A stretch of DNA of 64,000 nt from Candidatus Symbiopectobacterium sp. NZEC151 (GTDB taxonomy: Bacteria; Pseudomonadota; Gammaproteobacteria; Enterobacterales; Enterobacteriaceae). The first letter of the stretch is position 1; every line of letters starts with the position of its first letter. Shown here in pieces: positions 28,238-37,743 of the stretch. Below the pieces are notes generated by a model that saw only the letters and a list, made by a program, of their open reading frames with translations, ran no database searches and was not told where the DNA came from. A program made the position numbers and the translations under genes. The stretch covers positions 1,302,001 through 1,366,000 of the forward strand of contig NZ_JAGFPE010000001.1 of assembly GCF_025962655.1 (NCBI RefSeq). The letters run 5' to 3'.

Positions 28238-28705
28238 ATGATGAAGCGTTTACTTGTGATTACTTTAGCCGGTATGACACTGGCGGGCTGTGCCAACACC
28301 AGTTCGCTTTCCGGTGACGTTTATCGCGCCTCTGAAGCCAAACAGGTTCGTACGGTAACTTATGGCACCATCGTTTCATTACGACCTGTTCAGATTCAGG
28401 CTGGCGATGAGAATGGCACCATGGGCGCTATTGGTGGCGCAGTACTGGGTGGGTTCTTGGGTAATACCATCGGTGGTGGCACGGGTCGTTCACTGGCAAC
28501 CGCAGCAGGCGCGGTGGCGGGTGGCGTAGCGGGTCAAAGTGCACAAGGTGCGATGAACCGCGTTCAGGGCGTTGAGTTGGAAGTTCGTCGTGATGATGGT
28601 ACCACCATCATGGTTGTGCAGCGCCAGGGTGATACCCGTTTCAGCGTGGGCCAACGTGTTGCCATGTCCAGCAATGGCCAAAGCGTGACAGTAGCACCAC
28701 GATAA
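28238..28705 (+). CDS. slyB: SlyB, outer-membrane lipoprotein
   Basis: A 155-residue lipoprotein (E. coli SlyB 155) with lipobox LAGC at residue 18, a glycine-zipper hairpin (GAIGGAVLGGFLGNTIGGGTGRSLA...) and C-terminal beta-rich domain ending FSVGQRVAMSS. It is part of the PhoPQ/Mg regulon in E. coli and stabilises outer-membrane proteins. The ATG at 28238 is kept because it reproduces the exact family length. AGGAG lies 10 bases upstream. Confidence 0.95.
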   Translation: MMKRLLVITLAGMTLAGCANTSSLSGDVYRASEAKQVRTVTYGTIVSLRPVQIQAGDENGTMGAIGGAVLGGFLGNTIGGGTGRSLATAAGAVAGGVAGQSAQGAMNRVQGVELEVRRDDGTTIMVVQRQGDTRFSVGQRVAMSSNGQSVTVAPR

Positions 28706-28721
28706 ACACCCCCCATTTTCT

Positions 28722-28750
28722 GTTATCACCACCGACCCGGTGGTGATAAC
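28722..28750 (+). terminator. Terminator of slyB
   Basis: GTTATCACCACC and GGTGGTGATAAC form a perfect 12-bp stem with a 5-base loop. The T tail is weak. Confidence 0.7.
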
Positions 28751-29115
28751 CTACATTATTACTTTGGTCAATAATGTTACTTCGCACGAAAAGTTCATTC
28801 GATCGTAATGCAGCATCAATCGCACAGACATGCTGAAAAAATAATTGCATTGGCAAAAAACACGTCGGGTACAACACATTTTTGACGAAAAATAGCACAT
28901 CGTCTAAAAAACATGTCAAAAGGTATATCACCCGCTTAGGTTGAAACCTCATCAGCTTTTTTCAGAAAAAAACATTCACACAACATCAATAATTCACCAG
29001 AAATATCGCGCAGGTAAAGGATCGCAGCATGATGCCATGTTTGAATGCAGAGCGTTATTCAATTCGGCTTGATGGACATTTATTCTACCCAAGCATTATT
29101 CTGTCTGATGACGCA
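28751..29115. other. slyB/slyA convergent spacer
   Basis: AT-rich sequence between convergent genes. Apart from the slyB hairpin I see no gene, repeat or RNA element. Confidence 0.5.
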
Positions 29116-29562
29116 TCAATGATGGCTTTCATGGCTCTCATGTAAGGCGAGTATATTTTTTTCCAGGCGGGCAATAAGCCCTGTCAGTGCACTGACTTCC
29201 TGTACCGAAATACCCAGCAATATCTCACCACGCGTTTGGCTTATCACATCATCCACCGCCTGGATGATCGGCTCTGCCGCATCGGTCAACGCGATGCGTT
29301 TTGCACGCCGATCGTGTGCACAAATACTTCGTGTAATCAAGCCCTTTTCTTCTAACTGATCCAAGGTTCTTACCAGCGATGGCTGCTCGATACCAATGGC
29401 TTTTGCCAATTGAATCTGCGACTGCCCCGGAGGCAGTTGGTATATATTATGCAGCGTGACCCAATGGGTTTGGGTTAATTCCAGCGGTTTCAGGCGAAAA
29501 TCAATTAATGATCGCCACACGCGAACCAATCTGGCCAAATCAGAACCTAACGGCAATTCCAT
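29116..29562 (-). CDS. slyA: SlyA, MarR-family transcriptional regulator
   Basis: A 148-residue MarR-type winged-helix regulator (E. coli 144) that antagonises H-NS at horizontally acquired and virulence genes. Recognition helix in [21 protein letters not shown] and wing in [14 protein letters not shown]-terminal dimerisation region [21 protein letters not shown]. Relevant here because the window carries an AT-rich fimbrial locus of the type SlyA often counter-silences (inference). Confidence 0.95.
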   Translation of the reverse strand: MELPLGSDLARLVRVWRSLIDFRLKPLELTQTHWVTLHNIYQLPPGQSQIQLAKAIGIEQPSLVRTLDQLEEKGLITRSICAHDRRAKRIALTDAAEPIIQAVDDVISQTRGEILLGISVQEVSALTGLIARLEKNILALHESHESHH

Positions 29563-29793
29563 AACATCTCCTTATTATTAGCGTACTAAGTTATATCCCT
29601 GGATTGCAATCAAATCTGATTTTAAAAAAAATGAAAAAGGCATCTTGCTTAATAATTTATCCATAAATGGCAGTAGCCACATTGCTGTTATACCAAATAT
29701 ATTCACCTTGAGGAAATTCTCTCACCGCGTGAAACTGCAAAAGAGTTGTTCTCTCTGCATTATGTAACATATGTTATTAGGGCCAGAGGCGCA

Positions 29794-30042
29794 CTAATCA
29801 TCGTTGAATAACGAAGGCTGCTGCCACTCGCTATTCAGTGTAGCCTTTTCCGAACGTAACAGCCGTTTCTCGCGTTGTCGGCAAAGTCTTAACACGTCCT
29901 GTTTTTGCGTATCGCTCATCTGCCCCCAGGAGAAACGCTCGCTGCGACTGCGGAAGCACCCCAGACAATAGCCGCGCGCATCCGATTGACACACGCCACG
30001 ACAAGGGTTTGGAACAGCAAAGAGCTCAAGTTGCTCAGGCAC
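29794..30042 (-). CDS. ydhL: YdhL-like DUF1289 protein, GTG start
   Basis: An 82-residue cysteine-rich protein of the DUF1289 family. The motif NPCRGVCQSDARGYCLGCFRSRSE holds four cysteines that may bind a metal. Function unknown. In-frame ATGs lie at 30060, 30069 and 30096, but the GTG at 30042 has a full GGAGGT four bases ahead and its product (VPEQLELF...) aligns with the E. coli YdhL N-terminus at nearly the same length (79). It precedes gloA in divergent orientation. Confidence 0.85.
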   Translation of the reverse strand: MPEQLELFAVPNPCRGVCQSDARGYCLGCFRSRSERFSWGQMSDTQKQDVLRLCRQREKRLLRSEKATLNSEWQQPSLFNDD

Positions 30043-30357
30043 TGCACCTCCGCAACCCATCACGTTCATTGAAGCGTTACAGGGCGACAATGGCAAGCTT
30101 TAGGTGTAGAGCGGCGCTGGTTGTAAACGATACTCAGTATTATATATTGTAGCGCCGAAGATTTCTCTAGCGACACTATTTATTTAGTCTGTCATTAATA
30201 TACCGCAAGGTTATGTCATAAATGTGATTTCCATCCGCTGCGGCACCCAGGGTGTACCTTCTACATCAAGGATTTGGACTCAATCCCGTGACAACTGGTA
30301 TACTTTGTAACGAGCCTTTGTGATGGCGGTCAACCACAGTAGTCAATCGAGGATATT
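30043..30357. other. ydhL/gloA divergent intergenic region
   Basis: 315 bases with promoters presumed for both genes. No gene, clear operator or RNA structure recognised. Confidence 0.4.
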
Positions 30358-30765
30358 ATGCGCTTACTTCATACCATGTTGCGTGTTGGGGATTTACAAC
30401 GCTCAATCGATTTTTACACCAAGGTACTGGGGATGCGTTTGCTGCGAACCAGTGAAAACACCGAATACAAATACACGCTCGCTTTCGTGGGTTATACCGA
30501 AGAGAGCGAAGGGGCCGTCATTGAACTGACGTACAACTGGGGCGTTGATAAATACGATTTGGGTAATGCCTACGGGCACATCGCGCTGGCCGTTGAAGAC
30601 GTTGCCGCAACCTGCGAACGTATTCGTCAGGCAGGCGAGAAAGTGACGCGCGAGGCCGGTCCGGTCAAGGGTGGAACCACGATTATTGCCTTTATCGAAG
30701 ATCCCGATGGTTACAAGATTGAGCTGATTGAAAAAGCACAATCCGGAAACGGACTCGGCAACTGA
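30358..30765 (+). CDS. gloA: Glyoxalase I (lactoylglutathione lyase)
   Basis: Converts the methylglyoxal-glutathione hemithioacetal to S-lactoylglutathione. 135 residues (E. coli 135). All four Ni ligands are present: His5, Glu56, His74, Glu122. The ATG at 30358 follows GAGGAT. An in-frame ATG at 30320 is out of register with the conserved [10 protein letters not shown] start. The nemRA genes that precede gloA in E. coli are absent. Confidence 0.97.
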   Translation: MRLLHTMLRVGDLQRSIDFYTKVLGMRLLRTSENTEYKYTLAFVGYTEESEGAVIELTYNWGVDKYDLGNAYGHIALAVEDVAATCERIRQAGEKVTREAGPVKGGTTIIAFIEDPDGYKIELIEKAQSGNGLGN

Positions 30766-30782
30766 TTGTTTCTCGATGCTGT

Positions 30783-30808
30783 GCGGCGGCCTCTGCCCGC
30801 CGCTTTTT
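30783..30808 (+). terminator. Terminator of gloA
   Basis: GCGGCGG and CCGCCGC form a 7-bp GC stem with a 7-base loop followed by five T. Confidence 0.82.
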
Positions 30809-30958
30809 CGCTTCATCTCTCCCCTTCTCCGTTACGCGTCGCTGATTCGATTGCCCGCCGCTTCCCCCCGTCAGGGTGCTGAAGGCATCAGGCTTACTGC
30901 ATTGGCGCCAGGAATTTGCCATAATGCGCGCTGCATTTAGTAAATGACTAAAGAGAAC

Positions 30959-31609
30959 ATGGCTGATAAAAATAACCTGAACGCGCTGAGTGGCCGTTTC
31001 CGTGGGTTTTACCCGGTTGTTATTGATGTTGAAACCGCGGGGTTCAACGCGAAAACTGACGCACTGCTGGAAATTGCCGCCATCACAATGAAAATGGATG
31101 AGGACGGTTGGTTACAGCCCGATGAAACCTTGCATTTTCACGTTGCGCCATTCGAAGGTGCGCTGCTTGATCCCGCCGCGCTGGCGTTTACCGGCATCGA
31201 TCCCCATAATCCGCTGCGCGGTGCCGTCTCTGAATACGACGCCTTGCATGAGATATTCAAAATGGTGCGTAAAGGTATTAAAGACAGGGGCTGCAATCGC
31301 GGGATTATCGTCGCTCACAACGCCAATTTTGATCACAGCTTTTTGATGGCAGCAGCGGAACGTTGCGGGCTCAAACGCAACCCGTTCCACCCGTTTGCCA
31401 CGTTTGACACCGCCGCGCTGAGCGGATTGGTACTGGGACAAACCGTATTGGCAAAGGCCTGCATGACTGCTGGCATCGCCTTCGACTCCGCGCAGGCTCA
31501 CTCAGCGCTTTATGACACGCAGCAAACCACGGCGCTATTTTGCGAACTGGTTAATCGTTGGAAGCGGCTGGGCGGTTGGCCATTGCCCGTGGAAGACCAA
31601 ACGGTCTGA
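30959..31609 (+). CDS. rnt: RNase T
   Basis: DEDD-family 3'-exoribonuclease that trims tRNA and stable RNA 3' ends. 216 residues (E. coli 215). Catalytic residues Asp23 and Glu25 ([10 protein letters not shown]), His181 and Asp186 (AHSALYDT). The ATG at 30959 is preferred to 30944 because AAAGAGA lies just ahead and MADKNN matches the family start. Followed by convergent grxD as in E. coli. Confidence 0.96.
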   Translation: MADKNNLNALSGRFRGFYPVVIDVETAGFNAKTDALLEIAAITMKMDEDGWLQPDETLHFHVAPFEGALLDPAALAFTGIDPHNPLRGAVSEYDALHEIFKMVRKGIKDRGCNRGIIVAHNANFDHSFLMAAAERCGLKRNPFHPFATFDTAALSGLVLGQTVLAKACMTAGIAFDSAQAHSALYDTQQTTALFCELVNRWKRLGGWPLPVEDQTV

Positions 31610-31640
31610 GTTCCCCCATCGGGTTCATACCAACATTAAA

Positions 31641-31665
31641 GGGACCCTTATGCGGGTCCCCTCTT
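31641..31665. terminator. Terminator between rnt and grxD
   Basis: GGGACCC and GGGTCCC (7-bp stem, 6-base loop), followed by CTCTTC. Flanking AAA on the other side suits the grxD strand too. Confidence 0.65.
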
Positions 31666-31705
31666 CTGCATCAGATAGCGGCAGTATACCGCCAACAGGC
31701 ACGAT

Positions 31706-32062
31706 TTACTGCGCGCTGTCGCCGTCCTGCGGCTCACGGTATTTGTCTGCGGTTTCTTTGATCAACGGCTGCAATTCACCACGTTGATACATTTCAATGA
31801 TGATATCGCATCCGCCAATCAGTTCGCCGTCAATCCACAGTTGGGGAAAGGTCGGCCAGTTGGCATATTTTGGCAGCTCAGCACGAATATCCGGGTTTTG
31901 CAAAATGTCTACATAGGCGAAGCGTTCACCACAGGCCGACAGCGCTTGCACGGCCTGCGCGGAGAAACCGCAACTCGGCAACTTCGGGGAACCCTTCATG
32001 TACAGCAGAATCGGGTTTTCTGTAATCTGGCGCTGAATTTTTTCAATCGTTGTCGTCGTCAT
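31706..32062 (-). CDS. grxD: Monothiol glutaredoxin GrxD
   Basis: A 118-residue CGFS-type monothiol glutaredoxin (E. coli Grx4, 115) that carries and delivers [2Fe-2S] clusters. Active site CGFS at 31-34, cis-Pro in WPTFPQLW, and glutathione-binding GGCDI. Length and order next to rnt match E. coli. Confidence 0.96.
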   Translation of the reverse strand: MTTTTIEKIQRQITENPILLYMKGSPKLPSCGFSAQAVQALSACGERFAYVDILQNPDIRAELPKYANWPTFPQLWIDGELIGGCDIIIEMYQRGELQPLIKETADKYREPQDGDSAQ

Positions 32063-32471
32063 GCTTATTGCTTCCTCAAACGGTGTTTCTGCGAGCCATT
32101 ACGCTGCCCTCTTCATGGCGGAGGGATCGCACGGCATCATTATGTAACGGGGTATTATCGCACCATTGTCGCGTATGCGCTTTGTGATCCACGCGATCCC
32201 AAAGCACATTTACCGTTGCGTCATTGTAGCGAGAGCGGTCATGACAAAAAAACGCCATTTTTTGTAGGGTCTTTTCCTGTCACCGTTCTCCCCAGGTCCC
32301 TCGGTGAAATATGCCGCAATAAATGATGATATTTACAGCGGGAAAACAATTATTAACGTTTTCTCATGATTCTGTTAAGCGAAAAGGTGATTTCCTGCTT
32401 TTTTCTCATGGCGTTTTCGTCAATACTGTTCGAATTGAGCGAGTTAAGGATTGTATTCGGTCTCTTTTATC
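32063..32471. other. grxD/mepH divergent intergenic region
   Basis: 409 bases. A weak AT hairpin (ACAAAAAA ... TTTTTTGT) lies around 32242-32264. Otherwise only presumed promoters. In E. coli sodB lies on the far side of mepH, and no remnant of it is seen here. Confidence 0.4.
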
Positions 32472-33389
32472 ATGCGCGTATTTATTACTCTGATCTTTGT
32501 TTTCTTCAGCCATCTGTTTATTAATGTTGCCCAGGCAGCTCCGCACACCAATGCGGAGAAGAAAGCCAGCGCCAGCACCGATGACAAGCACCTGAAAAAA
32601 AACCAGACCACCAAAACCACTAAAAAGCCACAAACTCCGCCGGAACCACCGAAGAAAAAGGCGACGCCGGAAAAAGCGAAAGCCAAAGCGCAGCCTGAAA
32701 AAAAGATCGCTGAGAAAAAGGTAGTTGAGAAAAAAGCCAAAATAGCCCCAAGTACGAAACCGACCAAAACCACGGCCACTAAAAAGATCTCTGGCGACGT
32801 TGAAGCCAAGACCGCAGCATCAAAAACCACGTCATCGCGCTACCACAGCGCAACGCCGGCAAAGCTGGTAAAAGGGCTCAAAAAAGGGGCGGAAACGACT
32901 ACGCAAAAAACGGCGGCGATAAAGCCAGGCGCAAAAAAAGCGGGCAAAGAGCCAGTGCTGAGCGAAGCGCATAAGCGCCGCTACCAGCATGCAAAAATGA
33001 CGGCAATGAACAAGCTGATGAGCCAGATCGGTAAGCCTTATCAATGGGGCGGTAACTCGCCTTACACCGGTTTCGACTGTAGCGGTCTGGTCTATTATGC
33101 CTATAAGGATGTGGTGAAAATTCCTATCCCACGCACCGCCAATGAGATGTATCACCTGCGCGATGCTGCTCCCATCAATAAGGGTGAACTGGAGATTGGC
33201 GATCTGGTGTTCTTCCGCATCAACGGCCGTGGCACCGCCGATCATGTCGGGGTTTATCTTGGCAATGGCAAGTTTATTCAGTCACCGCGTACCGGTGCCG
33301 ATATCAAGATCAGTAAGTTGAGTGAGGACTACTGGCAGGAACACTACATTGGCGCACGTCGCGTGGTGACACCACAAACGATTCGCTAA
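32472..33389 (+). CDS. mepH: MepH (YdhO), murein DD-endopeptidase, NlpC/P60 family
   Basis: A 305-residue exported murein hydrolase cleaving DD-crosslinks to let peptidoglycan expand. Signal peptide 1-22 (MRVFITLIFVFFSH...), then a long Lys/Ala/Thr/Pro-rich linker (about 30-165), then the NlpC/P60 domain with Cys203 (FDCSGL) and His258 (ADHVGV). E. coli MepH has 271 residues, and the surplus is all in the basic linker. The start at 32472 gives a clean signal peptide. The 32451 start adds seven residues. Confidence 0.92.
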   Translation: MRVFITLIFVFFSHLFINVAQAAPHTNAEKKASASTDDKHLKKNQTTKTTKKPQTPPEPPKKKATPEKAKAKAQPEKKIAEKKVVEKKAKIAPSTKPTKTTATKKISGDVEAKTAASKTTSSRYHSATPAKLVKGLKKGAETTTQKTAAIKPGAKKAGKEPVLSEAHKRRYQHAKMTAMNKLMSQIGKPYQWGGNSPYTGFDCSGLVYYAYKDVVKIPIPRTANEMYHLRDAAPINKGELEIGDLVFFRINGRGTADHVGVYLGNGKFIQSPRTGADIKISKLSEDYWQEHYIGARRVVTPQTIR

Positions 33390-33421
33390 TCGCCCAACCG
33401 ACGCATTGATACGTTACAGAT

Positions 33422-33464
33422 AATAAAGACCAGGTGATGCCTACGCAGCCTGGTCTTTATTTTA
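33422..33464 (+). terminator. Terminator of mepH
   Basis: AATAAAGACCAGG and CCTGGTCTTTATT form a 13-bp stem with a 14-base loop, then TTTAAT. Symmetric A/T flanks also allow use by ynhF on the other strand. Confidence 0.82.
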
Positions 33465-33471
33465 ATCGCTG

Positions 33472-33561
33472 TCAGTTCAATACGGCAACAAAGCTAAATA
33501 CCATGATCATGACTAACGCCCCAACCGTGGTCAGTAATGACATTTTCAAATCAGTATTCAT
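33472..33561 (-). CDS. ynhF: YnhF-like single-pass membrane microprotein
   Basis: A 29-residue protein, MNTDLKMSLL... with one hydrophobic helix, the same length and N-terminus pattern as E. coli YnhF. Strong AAGGAG seven bases before the ATG. It lies between mepH and purR, where ynhF is found in E. coli, which supports the call despite its size. Longer in-frame starts up to 33732 are spurious. Function unknown, inner membrane. Confidence 0.85.
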   Translation of the reverse strand: MNTDLKMSLLTTVGALVMIMVFSFVAVLN

Positions 33562-33894
33562 TCTATCTCCTTGAAACACAGAAACGCGTGGAAATTGCCG
33601 CCGCATTGGATGCCACATTGTTTTTGCACGCCAATCGCCGCAGCACAATGACGCCAAGAAGGTATTGTTACACAATTTATAGGGAAAATCTCCGATCCCG
33701 GCTGCACTAATTATATCAATTATCCCTTTCACTTTCGCGGCAAATCAGCCAGAATTCGCAGTTTACCGTGCGCTGCGTCGGTGTCCGAACACGTCATCTT
33801 CAATGGGATCAATGCGTCCCCTTTAGGTACAAAGTACGTCGGCAGTCTCCTTCTGATATCCTGTTTATTCCATCAGAAAGAGAACATTACGCAA
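33562..33894. other. ynhF/purR divergent intergenic region
   Basis: About 330 bases with presumed promoters for both genes and no recognisable gene. E. coli carries ydhP and sodB near here. Confidence 0.4.
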
Positions 33895-33910
33895 AAGCAA
33901 ACGATTAACA
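33895..33910. promoter_or_regulatory. Candidate PUR box (PurR autoregulation)
   Basis: AAGCAAACGATTAACA agrees with the PurR consensus ANGCAANCGNTTNCNT at all defined positions but the last two. It lies 45 bases upstream of purR, next to TATATAC, a likely -10. purR is autorepressed in E. coli. Confidence 0.55.
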
Positions 33911-33954
33911 AACTATATACTGCCGTAACAAGTAGGTTCAGGAGTCATTTTTAG

Positions 33955-34980
33955 ATGGCAACGATCAAAGATGTGGCAAAGCGTGCTGGCGTTTCAACTA
34001 CAACCGTCTCTCACGTCATCAACAAAACACGTTTCGTCGCCGAAGAGACCAAAACGGCCGTGCGGGAAGCCATCAAGGAATTACACTACTCCCCGAGCGC
34101 AGTAGCGCGGAGCTTAAAGGTCAACCACACCAAATCCATCGGACTGCTCGCCACCTCGAGCGAAGCACCCTACTTCGCAGAAATCATCGAAGCGGTTGAA
34201 AACAGTTGTTATGCCAAAGGCTACACCCTGATTCTGTGCAACTCGCACAATAACCTGGAAAAACAGCGAGCCTATCTTTCCATGCTGGCGCAAAAACGGG
34301 TCGATGGCCTGTTGGTGATGTGTGCGGAATATCCGCCCGAACTGTTGGGCATGTTGGCGGATTATCGCAGCATTCCCATGGTGGTGATGGATTGGGGTCA
34401 GGCACACAGCGATTTCACCGACACCATTATTGACAACGCCTTTGAAGGCGGATACCTGGCTGGCCGATACCTGATTGAGCGCGGCCACCGCGACATCGGT
34501 GCCATTCCCGGTATTCAGGAACGCAACACCGGCAGTGGGCGTTATCTGGGTTTTCTCAAAGCCTTGCACGAAGCGGATATTACGGTACGCGATGAGTGGG
34601 TTGTTCAGGGCGATTTTGAACCGGAATCCGGCTATAAAGCCATGCACCAGATTTTGGCGCAGAAACAGCGCCCGACCGCCATTTTCTGCGGCGGCGATAT
34701 CATGGCGATGGGCGCTATCTGCGCGGCAGATGAGCTAGGGCTACGTGTACCGCAAGATATTTCCGTGATTGGCTACGATAATGTTCGCCATGCGCGTTAT
34801 TTCACGCCGGCCTTGACCACCATCCACCAGCCCAAAGAGCGTTTGGGTCAATCTGCCTTTACCATGCTGCTCGATCGCATCACCAGCAAGCGCGAAGATG
34901 CACAGGTGATTGAGGTTCATCCGACCCTTATTGAGCGGCGTTCCGTGGGTGATGGTCCGTTCCGCGACTATCGCCGTTAA
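33955..34980 (+). CDS. purR: PurR, purine-biosynthesis repressor
   Basis: LacI/GalR-family repressor with hypoxanthine/guanine as co-repressor. 341 residues, identical in length to E. coli. The helix-turn-helix is in [23 protein letters not shown] (2-24), hinge helix SAVARSL, and effector domain with [11 protein letters not shown] and [17 protein letters not shown]. Confidence 0.97.
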   Translation: MATIKDVAKRAGVSTTTVSHVINKTRFVAEETKTAVREAIKELHYSPSAVARSLKVNHTKSIGLLATSSEAPYFAEIIEAVENSCYAKGYTLILCNSHNNLEKQRAYLSMLAQKRVDGLLVMCAEYPPELLGMLADYRSIPMVVMDWGQAHSDFTDTIIDNAFEGGYLAGRYLIERGHRDIGAIPGIQERNTGSGRYLGFLKALHEADITVRDEWVVQGDFEPESGYKAMHQILAQKQRPTAIFCGGDIMAMGAICAADELGLRVPQDISVIGYDNVRHARYFTPALTTIHQPKERLGQSAFTMLLDRITSKREDAQVIEVHPTLIERRSVGDGPFRDYRR

Positions 34981-35411
34981 TGTTTAAGACGATTTTCTTA
35001 TAATATATTGATTTTTATATTCTTCATGGCTGCATCAATCAATTTCGACTTGTCCTCTGATTGAAGCAGTCATACACTGTTTTTCATTCGGACAATATCC
35101 CTACACTTATCCTTATTACAAAAAGCGCAGAATTGCGTATCAGGATACGTGCCCCTACGTGCTACCACGTACCGGCTTTGACTCTTCATTCCCTCTGGGT
35201 ATCCAGAGAGTAGACGATGGATGTTATGCCTGCTGCCACTGTGCAACGGGCAAGCATAAACGGCTGCGCACGAATGCAACCGCTTACTCTTTGAACAACG
35301 GGTAACTTGCCCGTGATTCGAACACGCTGTGCGCAAACCGCAGCGTTAGGGTTGATGAAAGACTGTCTATGCTGTTCCTTGCGGCGCTGCCTGGCAAGGT
35401 TGGGAGAAGTT
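34981..35411 (+). promoter_or_regulatory. purR/cfa intergenic region, possible structured cfa leader
   Basis: 431 bases where E. coli has ydhB and ydhC. Small hairpins occur at 35193-35208 (CTCTGG-GTAT-CCAGAG) and 35298-35314 (ACGGG ... CCCGT). E. coli cfa has a long leader targeted by small RNAs, and the hairpins may reflect a similar leader. No gene recognised. Confidence 0.4.
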
Positions 35412-36563
35412 ATGAGTTCATCATATGTAGAGGAACTGGCAGAAAATAACACGTCCTGGTTCCGGATCGTTCAAGCGTTATTGGCTATCGCTGATATCAA
35501 AATCAATGGTTCTCGACCGTTTGATATCAGGGTACGCAACCCCGATTTCTACAAGCGCGTTCTGCGTGAAGGCTCACTGGGACTCGGGGAAAGCTATATG
35601 GACGGTTGGTGGGAGTGCGATCGTTTAGACTGCTTTTTTCGGCGTCTCTTACGCGCGGGGCTTGAGAAAAAAGCCCCTCATCATCTCAAAGACATTTTGC
35701 ATATTGTCGCCACGCGCTTGATTAACCTGCAATCGCGCAAGCGTGCCTGGATTGTCGGCGAGGAGCATTACGATCTGGGCAACGATCTGTTTAGCCTGAT
35801 GCTCGATACGCACATGCAATATTCCTGCGGCTACTGGAAAGAGGCCACGACCCTTGAGCAGGCGCAACAGGCCAAACTGCGCATGATTTGCGAAAAGCTT
35901 CAGCTTCAGCCGGGCATGACCCTGTTGGATATTGGCTGCGGCTGGGGCGGACTGGCCGCCTATGCGGCACGCCATTATGGCGTATCGGTTTACGGCGTGA
36001 CCATTTCGCGTGAGCAGCAAAAACTGGCTCAGGCGCGCTGTCACGATCTTAACGTTACCATTGAATTGCAGGATTATCGTGACCTTAACCGACATTTCGA
36101 TCGCATCGTGTCTGTCGGCATGTTTGAGCACGTTGGACCGAAAAATTACGACACCTACTTTCGCGTCGTCAGCAAGAACCTCAAACCCGAAGGGCTATTT
36201 CTGCTGCATACCATTGGGGCAAATAAAACTGATTCGCAGGTTGATCCCTGGATTAACAAATATATCTTCCCCAACGGTTGTCTGCCCTCCGTTCGCCATA
36301 TTGCCGCGCGCAGTGAACCTTATCTGGTGATGGAAGATTGGCACAATTTTGGGGCCGATTACGACAAGACCCTGATGGCCTGGCACGATCGCTTTGTTGC
36401 CGGTTGGCCACAGTTAGCGAACCGTTACTCACTGCGTTTTAATCGTATGTTTCGTTACTACCTGAATGCCTGCGCCGGGGCGTTTCGCGCACGCAATATT
36501 CAACTGTGGCAGGTATTGTTTAGCCCTCAAGGGATTGAAGGCGGCGTGCGTGTAGCGCGCTGA
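35412..36563 (+). CDS. cfa: Cyclopropane-fatty-acyl-phospholipid synthase
   Basis: SAM-dependent enzyme that adds a methylene group to unsaturated acyl chains of membrane lipids on entry to stationary phase. 383 residues (E. coli 382). SAM motif LLDIGCGWGGLAAYAA, further blocks GVTISREQQ, DRIVSVGMFEHVGPKNY and C-terminal YYLNACAGAFRARNIQLWQV. The start at 35412 (MSSSYVEEL) after GGGAGAAG is conserved. The ORF upstream to 35307 is not. Confidence 0.97.
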   Translation: MSSSYVEELAENNTSWFRIVQALLAIADIKINGSRPFDIRVRNPDFYKRVLREGSLGLGESYMDGWWECDRLDCFFRRLLRAGLEKKAPHHLKDILHIVATRLINLQSRKRAWIVGEEHYDLGNDLFSLMLDTHMQYSCGYWKEATTLEQAQQAKLRMICEKLQLQPGMTLLDIGCGWGGLAAYAARHYGVSVYGVTISREQQKLAQARCHDLNVTIELQDYRDLNRHFDRIVSVGMFEHVGPKNYDTYFRVVSKNLKPEGLFLLHTIGANKTDSQVDPWINKYIFPNGCLPSVRHIAARSEPYLVMEDWHNFGADYDKTLMAWHDRFVAGWPQLANRYSLRFNRMFRYYLNACAGAFRARNIQLWQVLFSPQGIEGGVRVAR

Positions 36564-36575
36564 TAGCGGTCTGCT

Positions 36576-36603
36576 AACGCCGTACAGATAAGGGTACGGC
36601 GTT
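36576..36603. terminator. Hairpin between cfa and ribE
   Basis: AACGCCGTAC and GTACGGCGTT (10-bp stem, 8-base loop) between convergent genes. Short, interrupted T tail. Confidence 0.6.
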
Positions 36604-36629
36604 ATGTTATTGCCTGTTCAGGTCAGACT

Positions 36630-37280
36630 TCAGGCGCTCTGCGCGGCATTCGCCGTTGCGGCCTCTTGTGCCTGACGCTGCGCCAGCACACGTTCAACCG
36701 TGTCGATCACGGCCTGCGTTTGCGGATCGATTTCGATATTGATCCGGTTCCCCAACCGTTTCTGCCCGAGGGTGGTGCGTTGCAGCGTTTCGGGGATCAA
36801 ATGCACGCAGAAACGACTGCGTGTCACCTCACCCACCGTAAGGCTGATGCCATCAATACCGATAAACCCTTTGTGCAGCACATATTTCATCTGCGATTCA
36901 TCAGCCAATCGGAACCAGATTTGGTGATTGTTTTCTGAGGTCAGAATTTTAACCACTTCGGCCGTGCACATAATGTGCCCGGACATCACATGCCCGCCAA
37001 TCTCATCGCCATATTTGGCGGCGCGTTCAATATTCACCAGATCCCCCGGCGTGATATCGCCCAGGTTGGTCAGGCGTAGCGTCTCTTTCATTAAATCAAA
37101 ACTGACCCGATCGCCATCAATTGCCGTCACCGTCAGGCAGCAGCCGTTATTGGCGATCGAGGCACCCGTCACCAGACCGGTCAGTAATTCGGGAGGAAGT
37201 TTTACCACATGCGTGCGGAAGTTCGTTTTTTCATCGATGGACACCACCGGCGCGGTGCCTTGAACAATACCGGTAAACAT
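36630..37280 (-). CDS. ribE: Riboflavin synthase, alpha subunit
   Basis: Dismutates two lumazines to riboflavin. 216 residues (E. coli 213; named ribC or ribE). Two tandem lumazine-binding domains: [13 protein letters not shown] ... NGCCLTVT and [12 protein letters not shown] ... [12 protein letters not shown]. The start at 37280 follows AGAGG. The ATG at 37382 adds a non-conserved extension. Order cfa-ribE-mdtK matches E. coli. Confidence 0.96.
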   Translation of the reverse strand: MFTGIVQGTAPVVSIDEKTNFRTHVVKLPPELLTGLVTGASIANNGCCLTVTAIDGDRVSFDLMKETLRLTNLGDITPGDLVNIERAAKYGDEIGGHVMSGHIMCTAEVVKILTSENNHQIWFRLADESQMKYVLHKGFIGIDGISLTVGEVTRSRFCVHLIPETLQRTTLGQKRLGNRINIEIDPQTQAVIDTVERVLAQRQAQEAATANAAQSA

Positions 37281-37743
37281 ACGCTTGCCTCTTAATAAAT
37301 CAGTGAAATAACTGAATGCTACTGTGCCAGTCGCCCCTCCCTTCGTTACCGTGGCAAGCCGCGAGGGAAGAAAGACTGACAAATCATCTTGCAGTTTGCC
37401 TCATAACGACTGGAAAACCAAACGTATTCCCCCCTTTGTCCCCCGACAAATCCGATAAGACAACAGACCCTCTCTATAGACACAATATCTTACGAAGAAG
37501 TTGGTTTACTTATGCCAAGCCGCTACACTAGAACAACGTTCTGTCATCGATCGATTTTCCATCTCAGATGGATGGCTGTGAAAGCCATTTATGCTCATTA
37601 TCTCGCTTGCGGTTGTTTACTTTCTTTCACCCCAACCCCCTGCTGGAAAAGCAACGCGCCACCTCGCGGTGAGGCCGTATGACAGAGCGCGAGGTGGTAT
37701 CGACGTCAGTGTCTCGTTTTAACAATTCAAGGAAGGTGTTTGC
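37281..37743 (+). promoter_or_regulatory. ribE/mdtK divergent intergenic region with leader hairpin
   Basis: 463 bases. An inverted repeat CCACCTCGCG (37659-37668) and CGCGAGGTGG (37688-37697) would form a 10-bp stem with a 19-base loop ending about 46 bases before the mdtK start. It may be a leader structure or operator. No FMN riboswitch motif seen. Confidence 0.4.

Noticed and set aside
37281..37743. Possible FMN riboswitch near ribE or mdtK
   Set aside because: The conserved FMN-element boxes could not be found; only a simple hairpin is present.
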